Positions 44,362 through 54,812 of a stretch of 64,000 nt of DNA are shown piece by piece. Within the stretch, counting starts at the first letter, position 1. Each line of letters opens with the position of its first letter. The notes beneath the pieces were generated by a model, which was given only the letters and a program-made list of their open reading frames with translations, had not been told where the DNA came from and did not search any database. The translations under genes and the position numbers were made by a program. This DNA is from Phylloscopus collybita (lineage: Eukaryota; Chordata; Aves; Passeriformes; Phylloscopidae). Location: assembly GCA_027886175.1 (NCBI GenBank), contig JAJNNQ010000044.1, forward strand, positions 620,001-684,000, written 5' to 3'.

Positions 44362-45379
44362 TGTAGTCAGTGTACCTGGCTGGATGCCAGGCACCCACCA
44401 AAGCTGCTCTCTCACTCCCCTCCAGAGATGGACAGGAGAGAGAAAACAGAATGAAGGCTTCATGGCTTGAGATAAGGACTGGGACAGATCACCCAGCACA
44501 TGCCATCATGGGCAAACCAGGTTTGAAATTAGAGACATTCATTGAATTTATTGCTATCAAAATTGGAGCAGGATAGAGAGAAGTAAAATAAATCTTTAAA
44601 AGCACCTTCTGCCCATCCTTCCCTGCTTCCCAGCTCTACCTCTTCCCCCAGTGGGTGCAGGGAGACAGGGAACGGGGGTTCTGGTCAGTTCATCACGTCT
44701 TCTCCCGCTGCTCAGGGAGAGGAGTTGTTCCCCTGCTGTGCCAGGGGTCCCTCCCAGGGACACTTCTCCATGAACATGAGTTCATCTCCTGGACAGCAGT
44801 CCTTCACAGATTGTTGCAAAGTGGGTCACTCTTCCATGGGCTCACTAGTCCTACCAGGACCCTGCTCCAGTGTGGGCTCCTCTTTCCATGGGTTTGCATG
44901 TCCCTGCTCCAGCGCAGGTTTCTCATGGGGTGACAGCCTCCACTCAGGCATCCCCCTGCTCTGGCACGGGCTCCTGCAGGCGCTGCAGGTGCATCTGTGC
45001 ACTCGGTGCCCTCCATGGGCTGCAGGGGCCCAGCTGCCTCAGCATGGACTGCACCATGGAATCTCAGGGCAATCAGCTCCAGCACCTGCAGCAGCTCCTG
45101 CCCCTCCTCCTGCCCTGCCCAGGCAGTGTGCAAAGTTGTTCCTCTCCCATGTTCTGCCCCTGCTCTTCCCTGGTCACAGTCACAACTACACCATAAGGGA
45201 TTTTCTTTTTCTTAAATCTGTTCTCCCAAAGGTGTTACCACCATTTCTGCCTGGCCCAGCCTTGGCCTGTGGCCGGTCTGTCCTGGAGCCGGCCAGCGTT
45301 GCCTCTGTGGGACGTGGAGGAGCAGCTGCTTCCAGCAGCCTCTCACAGAAGATGCTCCTCGAGCTCCCCCTTACTAACA
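44362..45379 (-). mobile_element. ERVL-type LTR, probably solo
   Basis: On the minus strand this shows the series I recognise from bird LTRs: GCAGCCCATGGAGGGCACCG, several GGAGCAGGG units, a GGGAGAAGACGTGATGAACT stretch, an AATAAATTC poly(A) signal, CCTTATCTCAAGCC, and TTTGGTGGG near the end. It is about 1 kb long. Ends were set from TG/CA at TGTAGTCAG (left) and CTAACA (right). Flanks GGAAG and CCTGG do not match, so either an end is misplaced or no duplication survives. Confidence 0.62.
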
Positions 45380-45990
45380 CCTGGCCATGCAAAGCTGGTA
45401 TAAGTCTGGCAGGGTTTTTACTACCATTATGGATTCTTACTATTGCTATTATCTCTATTTTTGCTAATAATACCACAGTTATTATTATTACAAGTAGTTC
45501 TAGTCTTTTTGACTCAATAGTGGCTATATAGAAGTCAAAACAAAGGTTGTTTATTGCAAGTAGAAGTGATAATATGCCATGTTCTGTGTCAGTGCTGTGT
45601 GTGAAACTGCTGCTGCCAGGGCTCCCTGTTTCCCTGGTTTATTAAATTTGCTGGCATTGCTCACATGTCAGTAAGAGAGGGCTCATTCCAATCAAATGGA
45701 TTGCCTGAGCTCTTCCAGTCCCAGTGTTCCAAGCTTGTTTTCTAATCCTGTTGAGTTTCTTCGCTTCCATTAATGTTTGTGATTTTATACCAAAACATCC
45801 TGGGATGTGATTTTGCAAGGTTCTGCAATCAGCTGTCTCTTTTGCTCTTGGATTTCTGAATGGCGTGTCAGGACTGAAGGTAACATTTTGGGTGGGAGGC
45901 CTTCAGTGTGAGATTGTCTCAGCAGCAACTGGTTTTGCACATCTAAGCAGAGCTAACAAAGATTGCATGAGCTGAATCTTCTGTCTCGTT
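45380..45990. other. No gene recognised
   Basis: AT-rich, with a TTATTATTATTA-like simple repeat near 45478-45490. Nothing else identified. Confidence 0.35.
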
Positions 45991-46700
45991 TCGGACCCCG
46001 CAGTGCCCGGCTGGAGGGAGGCGCGGTGGGAGCTGCGGGTTGTGCCGGGGGTGGGCAGTGGCCGGAGCTCCCGGCAAGGGGCCGGCAGTGGACGCTGCCC
46101 CTTTGCTGAGCAGGGGCTCGGGGCCCTGCGGCGCCGGGCGGTCGGTGCCCGGTCAGCCCGGGACTCTGCGGGAGCCGGGAAGAGCCAGAGAGCCCGGGCC
46201 GAACATCAGCAGCGGGGCGGGCACGGCCGGGGAGGGGGCAGTGCCCGGGGGGCCCGCAGAGTCTCCCTGCTGCAAAGCCCCCCCTGCCAGAGCGGGGCAG
46301 CTGCCGGGATCTCTGGGGCAGGGAGGAGCCGCAGGCGGGCGTTCCAAGCGCCTCCTTTGGGGCAGGATTTTGTTCCCAGGCGGGGGAATTGCCGTGGGCT
46401 GGGCGGGCTGGGGCCGCTGCCGAGCGCCGCCGCCTTTCCCCGGGAGCCCCCGGGCAGAGCTCTGTGCTCGGGGCCAAGGGCCGGGCGCCCGCTCGGCGGC
46501 TCCCAGACGGCAGAATTTTGGGGGGTGCCGGTGTTGGCTGCCGGCAGAGCCCCGGCGCTGGGCCGGGGGATGCCTGGGACCCCCCGGCGGTGCGGGTTGG
46601 GCTGCCCGGGTCAGGTGCGGCATTGTCAGCCCGGAGCCCGCGGCGATGGCCCGGTACCGGCAGGGCTGCGGGCTGGGAGAGCGGAGAAGGGCGCTACCGG
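45991..46700. promoter_or_regulatory. CpG island
   Basis: Abrupt onset of very CpG-rich sequence with GGGCGG and CCGGGG strings. Long open frames on both strands (up to about 320 codons) are explained by the scarcity of AT-rich stops and show no domain. Since zinc-finger exons lie 1.8 kb to the right on the plus strand, this may be the promoter of that (now broken) gene, an inference from position. Confidence 0.5.
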
Positions 46701-47075
46701 AGCTGGGGGAGCCCGTGCAGCCTGCGGGGGGCGGAGGTGCCGATGAGGGGGACCCCGGGAGCCTGGAACGTGGAGCCCGAACAGGGGGAACCCCGCCAGG
46801 ATAGAAATGTTGGGACCATGAACAAGGGAGACCCCTGGGTACCCCGGGACCCTGACACGGGGAGCCCGGACAGGCGGTACCCCTGGGGCCCCTCTGACCC
46901 CAGCTGGGGAGGCCAGGGAAGGGGAACCTCTGGGATTCCCAGGAGCCCCAGGAGCCCAGAGAGAGGGGACACCAACAGACCCTGCAGCTGGAGAAGCCCA
47001 GACAGGAGGGACCCTTTGAACCCTAAAGCGGAGAGACCAGAGACAGGGAACTCCTGTGAGATGCGGTTCAAAACT
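46701..47075. repeat. Degenerate minisatellite 'GGGGACCCC..GGAGCCC'
   Basis: Units of roughly 40-50 bases with GGGGGAACCCC, GGAGCCC and CCAGACAGG. The same style of repeat follows the CpG-rich block at 51750-52195, so the CpG-plus-minisatellite module is present twice. Confidence 0.55.
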
Positions 47076-47083
47076 CCACAACC

Positions 47084-47625
47084 TGTTAAAGTTGTAAAGC
47101 AGGTATGTATTTTATTCAGTTTATACAGGGGGAGAGCATCTTCCCAAATCCTGCATGCCTCTTACAAATCCCACCCTTCTATTTATCTACAAAAATCATG
47201 CATATTCTATATATGCATGAAACAGGTAATATTTATTACCTGTCCCCCGCCTGCTCTCTGCTTCGTATGCAAATTAGTTGCAATAAAAAGTTTGTCCTTT
47301 TTATTGAGTCGGTGGTCTTTAATTGAGTCTGGAGGCTTGGAGGGATGAAGAAACCAAAGTCTACCTCCTATGGATTTTTGCCCCGATGAGGTCTACACAT
47401 GCATATTCCCTCTTTACCGAGATGTTCAGTCCAGTTTTACAAAGGGGCCCCCTCCTATTTTGCAAGCTCAGCAACTTTTTAATAGGTAGCAGGTGTCCTT
47501 CGAAGGGCCCCTTATCTCTTTGCTTTCTTTCAGTCCTTGGAGAGCAAGATAATGAATCCTACATGTTCATATACATTACCTCGACTATCCTAGAATTCCC
47601 TTTAACCCCTAAATCCCCTGTTTCA
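47084..47625 (-). mobile_element. LTR-like element (low confidence)
   Basis: Begins TGTTAAAGTTGTAAAGCAGG, has TTTTATT (minus-strand AATAAAA) near 47112, and ends in the region of CCCCTGTTTCA. The style resembles bird LTRs read on the minus strand. No clear target duplication was found. Confidence 0.35.
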
Positions 47626-47799
47626 CCTGGGTGGATGTTTTTCTGCTGAGTCTTGGTGGTTTGGGTGTTTTTGAGGTTGGCTGAATAGCCTGGAGGCCTG
47701 GAGGTTTTTATGGACACCAGATACCTGATGATTTCTAGAGATGGACATGGGCAGAAGGAGCACCCAAGCCAACGGTCTCACACCTTGTTTTTCCCCCAG

Positions 47800-47883
47800 T
47801 CCAGGAATTCCAATTCCCAAAGTTTGGCCAGATGGAGGAGGAGGCTGTGAGGAAGAGGAAGGTGGCCCGGGAGCCCCAGGCAG
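47800..47883 (+). pseudogene. Zinc-finger gene exon (MEEEA-type), exon 1 of a broken gene
   Basis: An 84-base exon between a polypyrimidine/CAG acceptor and a GTGAGG donor. The ATG at 47832 opens MEEEAVRKRKVAREPQAG. Many songbird C2H2 zinc-finger genes carry a short coding exon of just this kind (MEEEAARKRKMP..QA). The second exon starts at 48119 and is frameshifted, so the gene is a pseudogene. Confidence 0.72.
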
Positions 47884-48118
47884 GTGAGGAAGAAGTCACT
47901 GCCCCTTTCCCCATCTCTTCTGCTCCATCTCCCAGCCCAGCCTGGCAGCCCTTTGCCAAGGCCATCCTTCCAGGGGTGGATTGGAGAAATCTGTGTCTTC
48001 CTTTCTCTGGCACAAAAAGAAATCTCCCTCCCTCCTCCCTTCCATCTTTCTTTCTTTCTGTCTTTCTTTCTTTCATTCTTTTTGTTGTTTTTTCCTCTCC
48101 TTGTTCTTCCTTCCCCAG

Positions 48119-48480
48119 ACAAGGAGCTGAGGAAGCTGAGGAAAAATCCCTGTGGCAGAACCTCGTGGAAGAGGCTGTTTTGAGAGGCTCAGCAGTGCAG
48201 GAATTCAGTGGGGACAAAAAGCTCCATAGATAGATCCTGCAGGAGGAGGGGTTCCAAACCCAATCCAGGGAGCCTTGTGGAGGAAAGACCCACCCTGGGC
48301 CGGGAAGGAGGACAGAGATCCAGATGCAGCTCAGAGCTGGTGGTCCCTGAGCAGCTTCATGGCAGGGAGAAGCCCTACAAGTGCTTGGAGTATGGGAAGA
48401 ACTTGGGTTGCAGCTCCAGCCTCCTCACCCACCTTTGGGTGCACCTGGATGGGACCCCCTTTGAGCAGGGCCAGATTTGA
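48119..48480 (+). pseudogene. Zinc-finger gene exon 2 with one degenerate C2H2 finger
   Basis: After a CCCCAG acceptor the exon begins DKELRKLR and then changes frame twice. The recognisable family pieces are [16 protein letters not shown] and, in another frame, [34 protein letters not shown] single finger follows, [19 protein letters not shown], in which the second zinc Cys has become Tyr and the Phe is missing. The frame stops at 48480; no finger array follows. It is a dead member of the avian zinc-finger family. Confidence 0.75.
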
Positions 48481-49060
48481 GCTGGAATATTGGGATTCCC
48501 AGACCCAGGTTGGTGAGTGCTCCCAGCACATCCAGCACTGACCTGGAGATGCTGCAAGTCCCGTACAGTCAGAGCAGGGGTGAGTAGGGAGAGCCAGGGG
48601 CTGGGGGGATCTGTGGGAATAGGGGGTATTTGTAGGGCTGGGATGGGAGTTGTCCTCCTTCTCCTCCCCATCCTGGGCTTCCCAGAGCCCAGTCACTGCC
48701 AGTATGATCCCAGTTGCTGTCAGCATGGTTCCAATTGCTCCCTGTTCCTCCCAGGGTGATACCAGTGGCCTCCAGTACAGTCCCAGTCACTCCCTGTATG
48801 ATCCCAGTCTCTTCCACCAAGGTCCCAGTCATGCCCAGTTGCCGTCAGTGCAGACCCAGTCACTCCCACTTGCTCCCAGTTGCCTCCAGCATGGTCCCAG
48901 TTGTCCCCAGCATGGTCTGGGTGGTTCCAGTCACCTCAGTATGGTCACAGACACTCCCAATATATCCCAGTCACCCATCAGCATGCTTGCAGTCATACCC
49001 AGTCACTCTCAGTATGATCTCTGTATGATCCCAGGAGAGCCCAGTCACTTCAGTAAGAGC
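48481..49060. repeat. Degenerate 'CCCAGT' minisatellite
   Basis: From about 48680 to 49060 the sequence is built of CCCAGTCACTCCCAGTATGA-like units of about 10-20 bases, drifting in sequence (CCCAGTTGCC, TCCAGCATGGTCCCAGT). Before 48680 is the 3' flank of the zinc-finger relict. Confidence 0.65.
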
Positions 49061-49936
49061 CCAAAGCTGATGGAACACCTGGAGTACCCACCTGGAGGAG
49101 GGTCCCTACAAGTTCTCTGGCTGCAGGAAGACCCCAAGGAACAGAGGTCCCACCAGAAGCACCACCCAAAGCAGGAGGTGGTGACAGCTCTGCAGCCCGG
49201 GGCTCTGGGACCACCAGGGGAGTCCCCAGACCAACATCCCAGCAAGTGGCTGACACAGCCCCTCATCCTGTCCCAAAAATCCCACTCCTGGGATCCCTCA
49301 TCCCTCTCTGCAGGCCCCGCTCCAGCATCTCCAGGTCTCTGGGAAGAGCCCAAAGGGATGGAAGTGCCTAAAATGCTGCTGAAGTGCCCAAACCCCTCCC
49401 AGCTCTGGATGTTCCTGCCCACCTCTCCTGCTCAGTGCCATGGGGGGCTGGGAAGTGGTTTTTGGGGATCCTGGGGGGACTAGGAGGGCATTTGGGTGGC
49501 TCTTGGGGCATTGGGGTGCTGGGAGGGTGTCTGTGGGGGAGTTTTGGGAGTTCTGGAAGGGCTGTGTTGCTCGGAGAGAATTTGGGTGTGTCTTGGAAAA
49601 GAAGGGAAAGAGTTTTGATGGATCTTGGGGCCATTTATATTGCAATGGAGTGGTTTGGGGTGGGGGCAGTGGCTGGGATGTGTGGGGTGGTTTCAGGGGG
49701 CTGGGAGTGGCTGTGGGGCTGGGAGGGGGTTTTAGGGCAGTTGTCACCCCCCAGACCCCCAGAGCTGCCACCAGCTGCCCTGCCCACAAGGTGTTGCTGG
49801 GGCACAGGTGCTTGATGTTGGGGTTTGTGTTCCTGGCACAGTGAGGGTGAGGGGAGATCCCCAGGGCCCATGTGTGTCCCCCCAGACCATGTGTGACCCC
49901 TCCATCCCAGTGTCACCCCCTTTTCCCTCCCCACAG
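49061..49936. other. GC-rich sequence, no gene recognised
   Basis: Includes a segment (about 49265-49365) that is repeated at 50190-50290 plus 51127-51145, split there by a solo LTR. It also holds G-rich stretches at 49436-49740. Frames are open in several directions but carry no domain. Confidence 0.4.
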
Positions 49937-50104
49937 GGCTCCTGACCCAGCTCCTGCTCCCCTGGGAGGGAATTTGGGGAGGGGGCAGAGGGGATGTGCA
50001 GCCCCTGCCGGGGGATGACCCCGCCTCAGCCCCTTTGCTCAGCACCAAGCTGGGCTTGGGGCTGCAGGGGGAGGAGGAGGCCGAGGGGAAGCAGATCCTG
50101 CAGG
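49937..50104 (+). other. Possible exon of an unknown gene (low confidence)
   Basis: A 168-base open piece (56 codons) between CCCTCCCCACAG and GTGGGAC, encoding LLTQLLLPWEG and later TKLGLGLQGEEEAEGKQILQ. The flanking splice signals are acceptable and the length is a multiple of three, but I recognise no family. GC-rich sequence readily gives such patterns by chance. Confidence 0.2.
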
Positions 50105-50290
50105 TGGGACAGGGCCTGGGGTCAGGGCAAGCTCCTGCCCTGCACACCTGGCTCAGGTGTGACCCTGCCCCAGGAAGGGAGAGGGACATTTCCATGTCCA
50201 GGGATCCCATCCCCAGAATCCCACTTCAGGGATCTTTCACCCCTATCTGCTGTCCCCCCTCCAACATCTCCAGGCCTCTGGGAAGAGCCC
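50105..50290. other. Left flank of the solo LTR, paralogous to 49265-49355
   Basis: ATCCCACTTCAGGGATC and CATCTCCAGGCCTCTGGGAA match ATCCCACTCCTGGGATC and CATCTCCAGGTCTCTGGGAA in the upstream copy. This identifies a local duplication that predates the LTR. Confidence 0.7.
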
Positions 50291-50954
50291 TGATGCTGAT
50301 ATAACTTAGATAAATGTTACAAGATGCTTATGTATCTTGAATTATAAGATATTAATATAACCTGATATATCTATATAACCTGATATCAGTATAACCTAAA
50401 TCATGACTTTTTATATAGCTATAGAACCCGATACCTATATAACCAGTTTCATAGCTTTTTTTTACTTATATAACCTAAATCATAACTTGTATACCTATAC
50501 AGCCTGATAGAAATAACTTTTTTACAATGTAATGGCTAGTAAATGGTTTGCTATTTGCTTAATGCTGAATAGACAAAAAAAGAAGGAAAAAAACCTCACT
50601 ATCCAAGTGGATAGCTTTAGAGATGGATAAGCATAATACTAATGGGAAATTGGCATGTGCAAAGCCAGTTAGCCACAAAACAGAATTTAGGCTAGTTAGG
50701 AGCAGACAGAGCAAGGAACACCATAACTGCACATGCACCAAAGACATCGTTGAAAAGTTCAGATGCAAAGAAGACCACGGAAACTTTCATCAAAGACCCC
50801 TGACGACCCCTGAACTGGGGAGATGCAAGCACAGTGCAGAAGAACTCTCTGATTACCATGAGATCATACTATGTAAATTAGTTCCAGCAGGTACGTGATG
50901 GTGTTGTAGTGACACAGTGACACCGAGCAATACTTACTGTAGAAATATACCACA

Positions 50955-50985
<31 letters not shown>

Positions 50986-51126
50986 CTTACTGTATAAATA
51001 TACACAGCAAGGGTGGCCGAGATGGGTGGAGATATCCCCCTCACCAGCAGCGCTGCAAGAAAGAAATACCTGCTCTATAGACATCGGTCTGTGGGGATTT
51101 ATTTCCATCCGATCTTTCGGGCATCA
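50291..51126 (+). mobile_element. Solo LTR with 4-bp target duplication GCCC
   Basis: 836 bases starting TGATG and ending CATCA (5-bp inverted ends), flanked by GCCC at 50287-50290 and 51127-51130. The paralogous copy at about 49348 reads continuously GAAGAGCCCAAAGGG, an empty site that confirms both ends. The left third holds an AT-rich minisatellite (TATAACCTGATAT units, about 50310-50515), an AT run lies at 50958-50984, and the right end has the TTTATTTCC..TTTCGGGCATCA style of bird class II LTRs, so it is read on the plus strand. Confidence 0.85.
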
Positions 51127-51130
51127 GCCC

Positions 51131-51750
51131 AAAGGGATGGAATTCCCCAGCCGGGGGGGCCACCAAGCCGCAGTTTGAAGCTGCAGCCCCCAGTTTTCCC
51201 GGGTTCCCTCTGCTCTTCCTCGGGCCAGGCTCCCCCCGGCCCCAGCGGGTGGGAGCGGCCGAGAGCCCCGCGCTGCCCATCCCGACCTGTCCCGGCTCCA
51301 TCCCCGCTCCTCCCGCGGGCTGCGAGGGGTTCAGGAACGGGGCAGGAGGGACGGGGATGGTGGAGCGGTGATGGAGAAGCAGCGGGAGAAGGGCTGGAGG
51401 GATTAAGAGAAGGAGGAGGAGGAGGAGGCGTGGAGGAGGAAGAGGAAAAGGAGTGGGAGGAGGAGCTGGGATAGAGGAGGAGGAGGAGGAGCGGCAGGAA
51501 CTGGAAGCGCAGAGACCACGCGGTGCAGCCCTCGCTGTGCCCGCAGCCCTCCCGCCCCTTGGGGCGTTGTCCCCCCGCATCTCGCAGGTGACCGCGGAGG
51601 GGGAGCTCAGACTCCCCCTGGGAGCTCCGTGCGAGGGTATTTTTAGGGATGGAGGGTGTAGGGGGGGAGACAGAGGGGGAATTTTTGGAGCCTGAAGGAC
51701 TCCAAAGTTAAGCCGCAAAAGCCGCACTTTGGGGAGATTTTGAGGGTGTC
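51131..51750. promoter_or_regulatory. CpG-rich block with purine-rich GGA repeats
   Basis: CpG-rich from about 51170, with a GGAGGA/GAGGAGGAG microsatellite at about 51405-51495. It is arranged like the CpG island at 46 kb: island, then minisatellite. No exon identified. Confidence 0.5.
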
Positions 51751-52203
51751 CCGGGAGGTTGTTTTTTCCTATGGGGGAGGCAGGAGAGGGGAGAACACTG
51801 GGACACCGAAGCGCGCAGCTCAGAGAGAGGAGAGCCCCAGGATTCAGCCGGGGGAGGGGAACACCCTGGCGAGGGGGAGCCCCTGGATCTCCCCGCAGCC
51901 TGAAGCGGAGTCAGGGGAAAGGGGAGCGCTGGGAGCCCGAGAGTCCCGGCATCGGTGAGTGGGAGCCCGGAGAGGGGGAGGCAGGGAACCCCCGGGGGCT
52001 GCAGGGAACCCCCAGCAGCGCAGAGAAGGGGGAGCCCCAGAAGCCCAAGGTGGGAAGAGCAGAGAGGGGGGACCCTGGGGATTCCTGGGACCCCTGACAG
52101 CCTGGAGAGGGTGGGGACGCCAGAGAGCAGAACCCTCAGTACACGCAGGACCCCCAGAATTCCAAAGTGGAGAGACCAGAGAGGGGGGAGTTCTAGAGAG
52201 GTT
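51751..52203. repeat. Degenerate minisatellite 'GGGGGAGCCC'
   Basis: Recurring GGAGCCCC, GAGAGGGGG and CCAGAGAG motifs every 40-50 bases, the same type as at 46701-47075. It ends at TTCTAGAGAGG where a minus-strand ERV begins. Confidence 0.55.
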
Positions 52204-52279
52204 TTTTTTAGGATAGTCATGATCCATCCAAGTCTTTTGGATGGGGGCTCAGTCTTGGTATTTCGGTGGGATTTTCAGC

Positions 52280-52783
52280 TCAGGCTTGCTGGTGTGGAGT
52301 AGGGCTCCCAAGAGGCACCTTTGGGCACACATTTTGTTTAGACATCCACAGGTAAAGCAAAAGCAGTGCAATAAGTGTTTTTGGTGGAATCACCATAGGA
52401 ACATTGAATGCAAGAGCTAAAATTACCAGCTCTTCATTACAGTTTACTGAAACGACAGCTGGAAGAACTGAGGGTCCAAGAATGCTGTTGCTGTCCTTTA
52501 TGACTAAAAAATCCTGCCTTTTTTGGGAAATGCCAGTAATTCCTGTAGGAATACCTTCATAACAAAAGTCTTCTAAAAGGCATAGTAATTCTGAATTAAT
52601 GTGCCAGCTCAAACCTTGCTTTTGGGGATAATAAGATGGAGTTTTTTGGGGGATTGGTGTTTGAGGAGTTACTTGGGGAATGGGTGGCAGGGCTGTAGAT
52701 GACATTTGGGCAGCTGGCAACTGGGTTGTTGCTGCTTGTTTCCTTACGTGGTGGTTTGAGCTTTTTATTGAGTTTAATGACAA
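52280..52783 (-). pseudogene. dUTPase-like/pro N-terminal part of the old class II ERV
   Basis: Open frame with KQGLSWHINSELLCLLEDF and, near the end, NVPMVIPPKTLIALLLLYLW. The latter matches the style of retroviral dUTPase C-termini (hydrophobic-IPP-xTxIAQLLLLP). Betaretroviruses carry a dUTPase domain between nucleocapsid and protease, which is its place here. I do not see the full set of dUTPase motifs, so the identification is tentative. Confidence 0.5.
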
Positions 52784-52799
52784 AGGATTATTTTCAATA

Positions 52800-53048
52800 T
52801 TAAACTGAGAATGACAGAATTTTGCAAAGGTGTTTTTTTTTTTTTACATTGAGGACAAACAGAGGGACTTAGTTTGTGCTGTTGGTGCAGGGTAATTTTT
52901 TTCAGGTGTTTAGGTTTTTTTACAATTATAACAAGCTTTTTTTGCAGGCTTTACTTTTATAGTTGCAAGTTTTTTTAATAGTTCTTGTTTGTGCTTCTAG
53001 GACTTTTTAAAGTTTATTTTTTAGGGTTTTTAAATTTTTTTAAACTTT
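52800..53048 (-). pseudogene. gag: Nucleocapsid remnant of the old class II ERV
   Basis: On the minus strand pieces such as CYNCKKPKH and CPQCKK lie 30-40 codons apart, in frames broken by poly(T)/poly(A) expansions. They are the remains of two CCHC knuckles; the last Cys of each is lost or out of frame. Confidence 0.55.
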
Positions 53049-53640
53049 TTAAAAAATGAATTTTGTGATTTTGTAATTTGTTTTTAAGGACATTAGCTTC
53101 TGCTTTAGCAAGGTGCTGGGGTGTGTTAAGCTTACTGCAAGCTGAAAGCATTTGAGGGATAGTTGGGTACTGATCAGGCAAAGGTTAAATAACTTCCTTG
53201 CATTTATTATTTGCAATAATAAAAGCAAGGCTTTTAAGGATATAGGGGCTTGTTCATTTGAACACTGTTTTTCAACAGCTTGTGTTAGTTGATTTAGAAA
53301 AGCACCATAGGGTTTAGTTTTACCTTGTATTATTGTAGAGTAAGCATTTATGTGACTACTTGCTGGTTTACCAGTGAGCAAGGCTTTTTTAGTAGCATTT
53401 TTTTTCTATCATCAAGTGTGGTCTTAGGCATATTACTTGCTTATCTTTAGGCTTATTACATGGAGGGTTTTTAGCTAGTTGGGTAACGGTGAAACAGGCG
53501 AAAGGATTACTGACATACTTTTTAGTTAACTTGTTGAGGTTTTTTTTATTTTATGTCTTATAAGGTGTGCTGCGAGTTGGTTAGAATCATGGAAGCTACG
53601 TTGTGACAATTTGCTGGAACAAGCTCATGAGAGTTAAAAA
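53049..53640 (-). pseudogene. gag: Capsid remnant of the old class II ERV
   Basis: The 53049-53381 frame contains IQGKTKPYGAFLNQLTQAVE, a clear major homology region of betaretroviral capsids, followed by degraded helices. Further capsid sequence up to about 53640 is present but out of frame. Confidence 0.75.
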
Positions 53641-54031
53641 CACTTTCTACAATATTATTAAAAGAAGGAGAAGTCAGTCTACTATTTTTTGTTGCTTAAG
53701 TTTTTTAATATTATGATGTGACAGTCTCATATTGAGGATTTTGATTTTTTTACTATATCTTACAGGCATGGTTAGAAAGTTTTTATTTGAAGAATTATAA
53801 TCTTTATTTTGTTTAAGATTACATTTTATATTAGACTAATCAGTTAAGTATGGTACATCAGTTTCTGAATGAATTTTTGAAGGGTTCTTTGCTTTTTTAG
53901 AAATTCAGGAAGCTTTTGGATTGGACGGGGGCAAATTAGAGCTTTGTGTTAAATTAATGGAACAAGAATTAGTTAAAAAGATAAATCTTTGATCTTCTTT
54001 TAGTGTTTTGTATTTGTGTAGAAGATGCATG

Positions 54032-54036
54032 TATTG
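54032..54036. repeat. Target-site duplication, left copy (TATTG)
   Basis: TATTG here and at 60958-60962, immediately outside the two LTRs of the gamma-like provirus. Four-base duplications are usual for gammaretroviruses, so the fifth base may be a chance match. Confidence 0.8.
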
Positions 54037-54774
54037 TGTTATAAATTGGCCAGGAGACCAGCGCCTTTGAAAAAGCCTTTATTAGAAATCAGCTCTGGGT
54101 AGGGGGCCCGAGGGGCTGCGCACGCCGCCGCTGCTCCCAGTAGACACCACGGAGGAGGAGGTGCAGGTCGAATCTGCTGCTGCTGGTGCTGCTGCAGAGT
54201 CGGGATTCCTTCCTCACGGGGGTTCCAATAGAATCGCGTTGGCTCGTGTGGTCCAGGGGGGTCACCTCTCTCCAGTTCCTTTCAGGTCATGGCGACAAAG
54301 TAACAAAAGAATGCCTGCTGCCTGCAGGTAGCTGGACGTGTGCCTCGCACAGTTTTGTCCTTCTTAGGTCTAGTTTCTGTGTTGGCTCGCTGTCCCAGGG
54401 GCTTTTTTAGCTCCAACTGGACTCTCGGCCGTAGCCAGGCACCATGGGAGCCCTTCATCTCCATATTGGGCGGGGCCCACAGCTCGACGGGCAGGCAGCA
54501 GGGAGCAGCAGGAAGCGGCGGGAAGCAGCAGGGGGCAGCAGGAAGTGGCGGGGGGAGCGACAAGGCGGCGGCGTGCGGGCTTTCGTCGGGAGAGGGGAAA
54601 GCCCAGGATTTAGGGAGAAAGGGTACAGAACTTGGACATAACGAACAGAAATTCAGGGTACAGATTCAACATGCACAGTTTAAAACAGGCAAGTAACAGT
54701 GCAACTTTAATTTTACAGCAAAACAGTGTAACAATACAACTCGGGAGTGCATAACCTGGGGCTAATTTCTTTCA
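54037..54774 (-). repeat. 3' LTR of the gamma-like provirus
   Basis: 738 bases, plus-strand TGTTATAAATTGG to AATTTCTTTCA. Includes a GCAGCAGG-type simple repeat near 54490-54560. A minus-strand AATAAAGGC signal lies near 54076-54084. A purine tract (GAGGGGGAT on the minus strand) abuts it at 54775-54790. Confidence 0.88.
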
Positions 54775-54812
54775 ATCCCCCCTCTATTTCTTTGATCGGG
54801 CTTTAGCCCGCA

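Larger units (their letters stand above)
52204..54031 (-). mobile_element. Old class II ERV, gag 3' part and dUTPase-like region (distal half)
   Basis: Minus-strand remnant that continues the gag sequence at 60963-62565; the two halves were separated by the gamma-like provirus at 54037-60957. In order from right to left it has gag helices, capsid with major homology region, zinc-knuckle remnants and a dUTPase-like stretch, then is cut off at 52204 before the protease active site. Many stops and frameshifts are present. Confidence 0.78.

Noticed and set aside
46003..47348. Frames of 247, 254 and 319 codons at the 46-kb CpG island
   Set aside because: Overlapping frames on both strands in very GC-rich DNA, without any motif.
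49298..50210. Long minus-strand frames of 163 and 191 codons
   Set aside because: Proline/serine-rich translations of GC-rich repeats that overlap the paralogous segments. No recognisable protein family.
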